Source: Armigeres subalbatus (taxonomy: Eukaryota > Arthropoda > Insecta > Diptera > Culicidae). From it: DNA of 64,000 nucleotides. The translations under genes and the position numbers were made by a program. The DNA is taken from contig NC_085140.1 in NCBI RefSeq assembly GCF_024139115.2, positions 464,225,506 to 464,289,505 on the forward strand. The letters are read 5' to 3'. Below the pieces are notes generated by a model, which did not search any database, was not told the DNA's origin, and saw only the letters and a program-made list of their open reading frames with translations. Positions 35,487-47,400 of this stretch are shown piece after piece; the first letter of the stretch is position 1; each line of letters starts with the position of its first letter.

Positions 35487-38400
35487 GTACGTGTTGAAAT
35501 CGTAAGAATAAATTAAAATAATACTTCTCGCATCTTAAGTAGTTAAAGTACTGTGTTGTCTTGTCAGAATTTCTGGGTTCAGGTTCCAAACTAGCAAATC
35601 TCAGATACAGAATTAATAATACAGAACAAATCCAAGGAACAAATTACAGTGAACTTTCGATAATTCTTTTTTTAGTTGAGGGTTCGCTAATTGGGGCGAA
35701 ACCCAATTAACTTGATTTATTTTCTTATGGCATGATCGAACGAATGCTAATGAAAGAACGAAAAAGGAAAGTACGCAAGGGAGTGCAAGACCAATTGATC
35801 ATTATATTGTTCGGTTGCTATTTATAGACTGTTCCAGAAACTATAAGCACACAAAATAACAAATATCAAATTGAAATGTATGTAATGTTTCATGAAAATT
35901 ACGATGCATCCTATGAATAATATACATTTAATATATGTATTGGTACAACTTGATGGATGTTTAAATAAACGAGAGGTGGAGTCAATGTTGTTCAAATTAC
36001 TTGACCGTACTAAGGACACACCTGTGGTTTTATTATTCCAAGACTATCTTTGATAAAGACAATAATTGGTATGGTACTCATTTCAAGATTCTTTTACCAT
36101 GGTACTTGTACCACAAATCCAAGGAACAAATTACAGTAAACTTTCGCTAATTCTTTTTTTAGTTGAGGGTTCGCTAATTGGGGCGAAACCCAATTAACTT
36201 GATTTATTTTCTTATGGCATGATCATACGAATGCTAATGAAAGAACGAAAAAGGAAAGTACGCAAGGGAGTGCAAGACCAATTGATCGTTATATTGTTCG
36301 GTTGCTATTTATAGACTGTTCCAGAAACTTATACACAAAATAACAGTTATCAAATTGAAATGTATGTAATGTTTCATGAAAATTACGGTGCATCCTATGA
36401 ATAATATACATTTAATAAATGTGATGGTACAACTTGATGGATGTTTGAATAAACGAGAGGTGGAGTCAATGTTGTTCAAATTGCTTGACCGTACTAAGGA
36501 CACACATGTGGTTTTATTATTCCAAGACTATCTTTGATAAAGACAATAATTGGTATGGTACTCATTTCAAGATTCTTGTACCATGGTACTTGTACCACCA
36601 GTGTGTCATTAGTATAACGCTTAGTAAATAAGTATAATGACCTTTAACCATGACCATTATAAGAGTGGGGCGTCATGGTCATTTTTTCGAAGCCATTCTG
36701 GGTCCTGAACAACTGTGCAGAATTTGGGACCGTTGCTTCCTCGCTTTCCGCATCGCGTTTGAAGTTTGTATGGAAATTAGTATGGGAGAACATATATTTT
36801 TGCATTTCTACCCGGGCAGAGGCCATGAACAGAATAACAAAACATGATATGGACTTGATTGATATAAGAGATAAAAGAACAGGCAACAATATCAAAAATT
36901 TGCACCGAAATATCATTTTAATATCAAGATATGCTATGGATAAGAACAAACTAATGACACTTGATATCGATCACTTGTTACAAATAACATATAAAAACAG
37001 TCGGAGGACCGGGTGTGAGTAAAAAAAACAATTTATTTACTCATTACTTAAATTAAGATACAATTAATTCACGAGCTAAGTCACTGATTAACTATCTAGA
37101 ATGGGAACTGAATACTAACTGCCTGAACTCCATTGATTGGGCCCTACTTAATAGCTAAAACTTGATGATACTGCAATTCGGGGGCCAATGGTCTCTGCAT
37201 GGCACGATGGTCGACGTCCGGTGCAAAGGTGCTGATGTGCTTATTCCTGATGTGGGTCGGTGTGGTTGTTGCTAAGGGAATTCTGCTGATCGTTCGGTTA
37301 TTCTTGGGTGTGCATCATAATTCCTCCGGGGGGTAAAGAAAGGACGTCCTCGTCCTTGTTTTGACCCTTTGTAGGGTGTTCAAGATTCTTGGAGATACCA
37401 GTTTGTCCTGCTGCATTTTGTCTAAGACGTGGGCTTTTAATTTTGACTACTATTTTCTTCCTGTGGAGACAGACAAAGATCGTTATTCCGAAAATAATTA
37501 CCGTTGTGGTTGATAATCCTCCTATTAGGCTGAATATCCAGGTTTGATGGGAAAACTGCTCTAGTTTGATATTCTCGATGTGCTTTCTGTTGATGATAGT
37601 ATGATTTGTTAAAGTTGAGATATTTGGTTGGAGATTGACGTTCCAGTGAATTTTGGAAAAGCTTGGAAATGCTCCTTGCAATTCCTTGGTGGGGCTGATT
37701 ATCTCTGTAGCCATAAAGGTTTTGTTGGCTACATTGATGCTGCAGTTGCTGAATGTGATGAGAGTATTGCCCGATATGTTCCTATCGTCCGGTCCACAGC
37801 TTGATGATAATTTGGTTTGATCTGAATTTTGGACTAAAAGTTTATTCTCCGAAATTAGAGTGATTTGCATTTCCAATGATTGTTGTGCATTACAATGACT
37901 TGCTAGACCCATGACTATTGGGTAGGTGCAATTGTCTTTCAATGACTTTAAGTCTGAGTATCGCTGAACGAATTTGTCTGGATTAACAGTTGTGAAGATT
38001 TGATCCTTCGACTTGACAATGAATCTCGGTAAGTCGATTATCATTTTTCCGTTTACTGTGAGAGGGAAAAACTCGATAATTTCAGAAGATCTTTTCTCTA
38101 TCTCAGGAATTTCTAGTATGTATAATAATAGATCATGTTTTGTAACTATCTTTGGTATGGCGAAATTGAGCGCTGCTTGTGGATATTCTAGTTTGACTCC
38201 TTGATCCTGCAATAGTGAGTCCATGAAAACTATCTCTTTCAGTGTAAGAAGCTTACTGCTTGCTAAAGAAATTTTCGCCCTTATTACTGTATCTTGGATT
38301 TCCTCAAGTACATCGTTAATAGTGTCAATGTACAGTATTAGAGTTAAAGCGTCAATTTCCTCTAATATGAGTTTGTTGGCAATTGACTGTTGTTTGATTA

Positions 38401-41400
38401 AATTATTGATGGTGTATGACATCTCTTGAATCCTGTTGTTAATAACGTCGTTCACCCTAATCTGATGATTGTTTTCGTTTATAAGCTCATTCAAAATTCT
38501 GTTAATAAGCCTCAAATCGTCCGCGTCAGGGCTGCCTGCCATCCATTTCCATGTTTGACCAATTTTGTCCCAGCGTTTGTGTCGTCTATTACTAATAGGT
38601 TTCAATTGGTAAAAGTTGTTGACTAATGGCCTACTTTTTTGAAATAATAATTTTGACATTGGTAGTTTTTTATCTGTTCGTTTGGCTATTTCGCTAAAAA
38701 GAAGTACGTTAATCTCTTCTTCTTCTTCTTATTGGCATTACATCCCCACACTGGGACAGAGCCGCCTCGCAGCTTAGTGTTCATAAAGCACTTCCACAGT
38801 TATTAACTGCGAGGTTTCTAAGCCAAGTTACCGTTTATGCATTCGTATATCATGAGGCTAGCACGATGATACTTTTATGCCCAAGGAAGTCGAGACAATT
38901 TCCAATCCGAAAATTGCCTAGACCGGCACCGGGAATCGAACCCAGCCACCCTCAGCATGGTCTTGCTTTATAGCCGCGCTTCTTACCGCACGGCTAAGGA
39001 GGGCTAAGGAGGGCCGTTAATCTCTATATTAGTCAAATTAATTGGATGAATGATTTTTGGTACGCCTGTTTGGATTTTACATTCTCTAAGTTTAAATAAA
39101 AGTACAGGGTCAGAATAAAGATTTCGCATTTCTAAATGTTGTGAATTAATCAATGTTGAAATCAGGTTAAAAAATATGAGAATCAATAACATGTTTAAAC
39201 TTGAGTTGATTTAATTCTTTTAATTTTGTTCTTGTGCCGTTTAATGTTTTTACTGTTTTTAAAAGTTCTATCAGTGACTTCTTGTGCAATAGTTCGTCTA
39301 GCTCTAGGTTCTAGTTTTTTTTCTGATATTAGGTTTGATGAAAACCTCTTGTTGATCATTAAAAATAGGGGGCTCTTCTTTATATTTATTCTGTTTGCTT
39401 TGTCTATCTGCCGCCCTGTCTAAATTTGATTTTACCTTAATGAAAAGTTCTCGTGCCGATTCGTCAATTTCTTGTCGGATGACAACGTTTTCCTGATTGA
39501 ACAAAACCTCGTTTGGAGTAAATCCCGTCGAAGAGTGGACGCTGGAATTATAGAAAGAAACTGTTAAGTGGATAAGGGCAACTGTATTTAAATTCGGGAA
39601 TTTGTGTTTATTTGCGTTTAGCGTCTCTATTATAGTTGAGTGGGTTTTCTCAATCTGGCCGTTGCTTTCAGACGATAATGCGTATAAGGCAGGTTCCAAT
39701 GCTGTCCAGATAGCTCCTTAGTTGAACGGACCTGAAAGTAGTCTCATGATCGGTGATTATTTCTCTGGGTGTACCAAATTCCATACAACTGTGCCCCACT
39801 CTACCATTAGGGGTCGTTCAACAATGATGTCACAGGTTTTAGGGTGGAGGGGGTCTGAGATTTTGTGACAGTACATATACTAGGTATACAAAAAAGCGTG
39901 ACAGAGGGGGGAGGGGGGTCTAGAAATCTCAAAAAGTAGTGGACGTCATATTTGAATCGCCCCTTATATCAATATGTGTTACAAATAACAATACTTGCAA
40001 TAATTTTGTTATAAATTCTCTGGCAAAGATGGTGGAAAGAAAATGTCATAATCGTTATAACATGATTGTTATGCTTATCGTTATTACATAATGTGTTATG
40101 CTTATTTTTACCGATTTTTTTTTTTTTTAATCTTTATTAAAGTGATTTTTAAATTAAAAATAAAGCTCATCACTAAGTATTTTTACCGAAAAAAAATTGC
40201 CTACATTTTTGTTAGATAGCAATTGGAAAAAACGAAGGTACCACCTTCAGTATAACTTCAACCAACAATCAAAGTTGAACCTGCTGAACAAAGTTAATTG
40301 TCTACATTGCTACATTATGGATAATCATAATATTTTCAATAACATAATTTGCTATAGTGAAAGCACAGGTATAAGCTATTTTCACCACTTTTTATTAACA
40401 CATTGAGTTATATTTTTGTTCAATTATTAACATAGTTAGTAATATTTTTGTTAAAACTAGAAGAGCATTTGTTACAGTTTTTGTTATTTTAGCTACTAAC
40501 ACTGTGCCAACAAAGTACTCTTTAATGGGTAAAATAGTACCCATTATGAAGTTAAATAGTTCAACTCATTAAAAGAGTAAACAGCGACTTTTACGGCGGC
40601 ACCCTGAGTTTATGGCCATCTGCTTCCTTTTTATTTTCCGGTGGCGATGTCCCCATGAGCTGTGAGCAAACAGTTTGTATTTAATTTCATTATAAATGCT
40701 TAATTAAAATGAAACTAGTACTCACAATAAAATCTCTCGGGATTCCTTTCGCTGCCATTGTATCTGTCAACAATGTGATCAAGTTGATTTTTACCCATTA
40801 ATGGGTAGTAACTTTAAACTTTGAAATGGAGGAAAAATACACATTATCAAAAAAATAAAAGTACCCATTATTTTGACAGTTCCATATATCAGTAAATAAT
40901 GGGTCCTTTTCACTCTTTAATGGGTATTGTCGATTCACAGTGAACGGTACATGTTTTATTACAACCGCTGTTATAAAAATACTTCTGTAACAGAATAACA
41001 AGTTCTGATATAAATCTGTTACTATCTACTAGGGTAACGGTACCAAGCAAACTGCCTGTCCCGTTACGCTGGGATATGGATACTCTGAAGTAGTGCGTAA
41101 CGGTGTAAATCCGGTCATATCGCCAGGCTCGGTACAACATTGAAGCTGACAATATGACGTCCCTAACCCCGAATCCCAAGGTGTCAGGCGACCCGTGCTG
41201 AGGGGATGAATGGCCTGGGGGTGAAACAATTAGCCAGGCAGTTAACGGAGCCTGTAATGCTGGGTAGACACTCTTCATGTTGCATTACGAAGTAAGATCT
41301 GCCACACTGTGCTCTAGTTCTTACTATTCTTGTTAATACTTATGAGTGATGGTCGGAAGTGTATGGAACGACTATAATTTGCTTTTAGATGACCCATTTT

Positions 41401-44400
41401 TTGCTCCTTTTGGATGGAGTCAATGGAGTAAATTGTAAAAACGTAAATCAATCTTAGGCTGGTTTCGAAGCCGACGACATGAATCTCCAAGCTCCAGAGC
41501 GCTGATTAATTAGGAAAGAAACGGATATGAATTTGGTGGATCTGCTGAACCCTCTGACTGATTAGAGCTCTGTGTAAAGGTGAGATTCGGAAATGCCAAA
41601 CGCAATGAAATCAGATCTCTACACAAAAACGAATTCGGAACTCATAAGAAGAAGCAAAAATATGTTTGAACTTTAGTACCGATGCATGGTCAAAATCAGT
41701 ATTATCCCACTTATTGTTGAGCCGAAACTGATTGAGGGGCGCGCCTTTGAGAGTTGGTATAAGCCATTTTTCGAAGGGTATAAATAGCGGTACCTTAATC
41801 TAAAGAGGCCTTACATTAAGCTTGAGAAATCTATATACATAAAAATGAATTTCTGTCTGTCTGAACCTTATAGACTCGGAAACTACTGAACCGATCGGCG
41901 TGAAAATTTGTATGCAGAGGTTTTGGGGGCCGGAGAAGGTTCTTAATATGGTTCGGGACCCCTCCCCGCTTTGAAAAGGGAAGCTCCCATATAAATGAAA
42001 CACCAATTTCTTCTTCATAACTCGAGATCTAATCAGAGGATAAATCAATTTTGGGCGAAACGGAGTTCGTCGGGTCTGCTAGTGTATAATATATCCAAAT
42101 CTCTCACGTCACCTAAAAAATCGGCGATAACAGCCCAAACATTATTATAACAGTTTTCATGAGCAATATAGGAAAAAATATTTCAAAAAGAAAAGCTCGA
42201 AAAAATCGATTGATTTTTCATCTAATAGTGGAATTTTTTGTGATTTATTTCATTATATGTCACAGTTCTTGTTATGTAACGGTTCTGAAAAAATCTTGAA
42301 AATATGCTATTCGCGTATAACATTTTATCTCTAGAGTATTTTAAAATTTTTAAGAACTCTTTAGTAAGTCTTTCAATGGCTCTCAGAAGAACCGTATGCT
42401 TTGAAACTAAACATTTCCTATGTCCATCTGTTGCATCATGTTGCAGTGGATTGTAAAACTAATGTTGGGTGCTCCGGGTGGAGCGCGAAACCAAAGCTGT
42501 CTTTATGCAGTGTAGGTATGTGCCGACGTGTGTTGTTTCTCCAGATGGAACCAGCGGGATACGAACTGCCGACCGATGAACCGGTGACCAATTGCGAGCA
42601 TTATCATTATCTTTCTTGGCCCTGATAAGGGCCGGAAATTAACTTTTTCGTGGACAACTGGTTGACCGAAATAGTTTCTTGTTCGAAACCAAAACACACA
42701 CACGGTTCCTTCAAAAGCACCGCAATTATTTCTCTTGCTTTTCTTCAGCCTGTCTCGGATCGATACTGATGCTGGCCGGCATCGGCTCGACTCTGCTGCT
42801 GTTGCCGGTATCTGCTCGGCATTGCTGCGGTGTCGGGTCTGTGAAGTGGACTGCTTCTGGAACTTCTTCTACTGCTGTACTGATGGCTATGCTTCGGCTG
42901 ATGTTGGCCTCGACTCTGCCGGGTCGAAAAAGTGGATAGTATGGACGATGCTCCCTTGATAAAAGGTGTGAATGCTGTCGAATCGATATTACTGTTACTT
43001 GGCTTGTCCCGGTCAGAATGAAAGGAAAAAAATCACGTTGCGCTATTTTATGCCTTCTCGTTAGACTCAGCAGCAGCTCATTCGTAGCTTCGACTGAAGG
43101 GCCTCCGAGTCCATGCGATATCGACTGAATAAGGAAATTATTTAACTCTTATAGCCTTGAAAAAGGCTGTTTGTTTCGGCTTGGTCCAACTAATAAGAAG
43201 GACTGAATGCTCTGTAAGCTAATGCACTTTTCTTTTATACCTAATATTGAATCGTCTCTGCTTCCCGATTGGTCGGCCAATCAGTGAGCGTCTTGTATCC
43301 CGTTCCTTTGTCAGGCAAAGCGTCATCATCATTGACGCGTTCGTGATGGGCTTCTTCTTCTTTCTTTTGTTGCTCGCTGCTGGCGTCTATTTCCTAACGG
43401 GACTTTTCGCACGGTACAGGCCACAAGTCAGGCAATCGAGCTAAGAATTGCTGTTCAGGTGGGAAGTGCGGAAAATTTAGGATTGGTAGCTTGGGAGAAC
43501 ATTCAGTCACGTTCGCTTTGTGCGCGAACAGTATCAAACAATGTTTTTCTATATAAATCGATTGATAGCTTTTCATTTAGAGATATCTTTTTTAAATTGC
43601 TCACGAAAACTATTATATAATATATGTTATATTAATGTTTGGGCTGTTATCACCGATTTATTTATCTAAATTAGATTTTGTGAGAAATTTGGGCATATTA
43701 AGTGTCTTTAAAGGCATGGTCAAGTCTAGTTTTTCGTCCACTTCGCGGTCACAGTTCTTGTTATGTCACGGTTATAAAAATCTTGAAAATCTGCTATTCG
43801 CGTATAACATTTTATCTCTAGAATATTGGATTTGACACCCAAGTACATTGTCTAACGCGGAGGGTATTTAAAACTTTGATATTATACACTCAGCCAAGAA
43901 AACTAGTGATAATCATACGAATATCTTATGTTTTTTTGCTATAAGAATTAGTTATAAGCTTTATACGATTTTCTTATAAACACTGTGTGATACGATCAAG
44001 AATGATTTTCATAAGATTGTCTTATGAAAATATTAAGTTTTTTCGGAACTTGTAACAAAATTCATGAGAGAATCTTATGAACATCATGGATCGTTGTATA
44101 TGAGGGTCATAATATTTTCAGCACGATTTTGATATCCTTGATCCTTTCACAAAAAATAATACAAAAAAGAAATTAATACAAAAAAATCACAAGTAAATGT
44201 GTAAGATTTTATTTTTATCTTTAGGTTATATAAACCATTTTTTAAAGTAACATTTATCTTGGGCAACAATTTTCGTCTGCGGATCAGCATCATGTCTATC
44301 GTCCTCAACCTGAAAGGGGACAAAAGGTTCGTCCACCTGATCGGGGACCGAAGGTTCGACGTCAACCACCTCGGTTACTTCTCCATTATCAAGTTCGAGG

Positions 44401-47400
44401 ATTTCGTAGGTCGTTTCCTCATACTCGACTGGGCAACTGTAGAGTAATGAATGCGTAGTCCAATACCAAGGAATCCACTTCAAGATTGTTTACTTTAGAA
44501 TGGGCGCTGATCTGGTAGTATAGTTTATTGAATATTCCCGGAAGGTTTTGCACTTGCCATCGTTTGTTTCCAACGGGAACACGAAGTTTGAACAGGCGTT
44601 TCGTAGGACATGGATCCTGCAGAAGGTAATAATAAGCTCGGAATCGAATCTGTTGTCCTTGCTAAAAAAAGTTCGCATCCTTGATTGATACAAATAACCG
44701 GTTGGACTGGACTGCCCTTAGGACGCAATTTTTCGTGAACGCTGCTGAGGGTGACAGACGTCGCTTAGCAGTGAGTATTTGTCGGTCCACTGGTGGATTC
44801 GATCGAGCCCGGACTGCACGAGAGGCTTTGTTTGAGCATGACGACAGAGAGCGCTTACGCTTGCTGCTGTGCGTGAATCAGATGAATTGATCTCGTACGA
44901 CTACGGTGCTCGCCGGAGACATCGACTTGTTGATATTTGTTGCTTGTAGCAGCTCGTGAATCAGCAATGGCTGTGATAGTACTTGGATGGCGAAAGCTTT
45001 TGCTGGGTCCGGAGTTTTTGCGTCGACAATAAGATTCTGTAGAATATAAATTTTGAATTTAGAAGTAAGCAAGAGGATAGGAAACCTTAGGAAAAGTAAA
45101 TATTTACTTACATGTTTATCCTCCAATTAACAAACGATTCCTTTAGATGGTATTAAACGACGATATTTGAAATTTTTCCGATTGACTAAGGAAGATTGTG
45201 ATAATAACAATGTCAACATATTTCGCCCTCAATTCCGCCATGATGACTCACTATTTCATAAGACTTGTCTCATGAGTTTTTCACATCGAATGTTGTGATG
45301 AAAATCATAAGACAATTCTTATGTTCTATTTTTAATGAATAACCTGTATGAACTTTATAAGATAACAAAACGAATTTCATAACAGTGCAATAATTATCAT
45401 AAGAGGCTCAATGAAAATAAAATTCGATTATTTTTTCACGCTTCATAAGATGGAGCTTATGATATTCTTAAGATAGTTTAGTTGAGATAGTTTAGTTAGA
45501 GATCCGTTCACTGGGACAAACGCTATTATCATTCAAAATCTTTCAACACAGCGTAACGCGGTCGATTTTGAAATATTGAAATGACACCCGGTATAGTGGA
45601 GAGAGACGTAAGCCCTACGTCAAAAAAAACGGTACCAATAGTGGAAGTATTAGTGGATCCACAAAAAAAATATTTTAACCCGTTTCGGTCTGACCTAGAA
45701 ATCAAAATTAAAATAACCCGTGTGGGCTCATTTTTCGTCCGATTGCCATGAAATTTTCAAGGAAGAAGCGTCATCATGTCTATTTTTTGGTACACGTCAT
45801 AGAGTGCTTCGAAATGCGCGGCACGAGAGGCATCCGTAGGACTGTCAGGTTGGCCTCAATGGTCAAATGGCAGCATGCGTGGGACAGTTCCACTAAGGGT
45901 AGATGGACACATAGGTTGATACCGGAGATAGGTACGTGGGTCAAGAGGCGCCATGGGGAAACCACTTTCCACCTGACCCAGGTCCTTACAGGCCATTGTT
46001 GCTTCAGACAGTACCTACACCGGTTTGGACACTCGGCCTCGCCCGACTGGCTATCGTCTATCGTCCAAATCGTCTCGGAGCTACACAGAAGGTGGCGCGT
46101 GGACTCGAGGAATGGCTAGTTCAGGCGCAAATAAGAGGTTTTTTTTTTAATCTTTATTTAGGTGTTTTTTTAATTCTAGATTAAGTTCAACACCCAAATA
46201 AGAGGTGGTCCAAGGGATCGGAGTCGGCTTCATGGGTCAGTTTTAGGCCTATTGAAACAAGTTTTTCGGATCATATCAAGTATGAATATGAAAAGCATAC
46301 TTAAGATCTGTCGATTAAGGGGTTTTTTTTTCGAAGAGATCCGTTCACTGGGACAAACGCTATTATCATTCAAAATCTTTCAACACAACGTAACGCGGTC
46401 GATTTAGAAATATTGAAATGACACCCGGTATAGTGGAGAAAGACGTAAGTCCTACGTCAAAAAAAACGGTACCAATAGTGGAAGTATTAGTGGATCCACA
46501 AAAAAAAATTTTAACCCGTTTCGGTCTGACCTAGAAATCAAAATTAAAATAACCCGTGTGGGCTCATTTTTCGTCCGATTGCCATGAAATTTTCAGGGAA
46601 GAAGCGTCATCATGTCTATTTTTTGGTACACGTCATAGAGTGCTTCGAAATGCGCGGCACGAGAGGCATCCGTAGGACTGTCAGGTTGGCCTCAATGGTC
46701 AAATGGCAGCATGCGTGGGACAGTTCCACTAAGGATGATGGACACATAGGTTGATACCGGAGATAGGTACGTGGGTCAAGAGGCGCCATGGGGAAACCAC
46801 TTTCCACCTGACCCAGGTCCTTACAGGCCATTGTTGCTTCAGACAGTACCTACACCGGTTCGGACACTCGGCCTCGCCCGACTGTCCGGTGTGCGCAGCT
46901 TTAGAGGAAACGGCGGAACACGTGTTGTTCGTGTGCCCGCGTTTTCGCACAATGCGTGACCACATGCTTGCCACATGTGGTCTGGACACTACCCCGGACA
47001 ACCTAGTCCGGAGGATGTGTAAAGATGAAGTTGGCTGGAACGCCATTTTATCGGCTATCGTCCAAATCGTCTCGGAGCTACACAGAAGGTGGCGCGTGGA
47101 CTCGAGGAATGGCTAGTTCAGGCGCAAATAAGAGGTGGTCCAAGGGATCGGAGTCGGCTTCATGGGTCATACCGGTGGTCATGCTCTGTGGTCGAACTCG
47201 ATCCTTTTATCGAACAAGTGGCCGCGTGAAGAACAACATGGTATCGTCGTTTTCGCGGCGTCGGTCAACCGGGCGGGTTCCGAGCCCGAGGACGGAAAGG
47301 GGTCCTCGTCAAGGCTGTAGTCCTGCCTCCTTCGTTTGCTGTTGGAGGTGATCCCTAACCCCGGGTTGGACATCCCAGAATGTCTGTTGAGCAGATTCCC

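Larger units (their letters stand above)
37013..39800 (-). mobile_element. Gypsy/errantivirus-type LTR element, 5'-truncated, - strand
   Basis: Read right to left it has an integrase fragment, an env gene and a possible 3' LTR (about 37013-37310) containing AGTAAATAAA near its end. A C/G-rich polypurine-like CCCCCCGGAGGAATT overlaps the env end. Everything upstream of the integrase core is missing. A SINE interrupts env. Confidence 0.75.
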
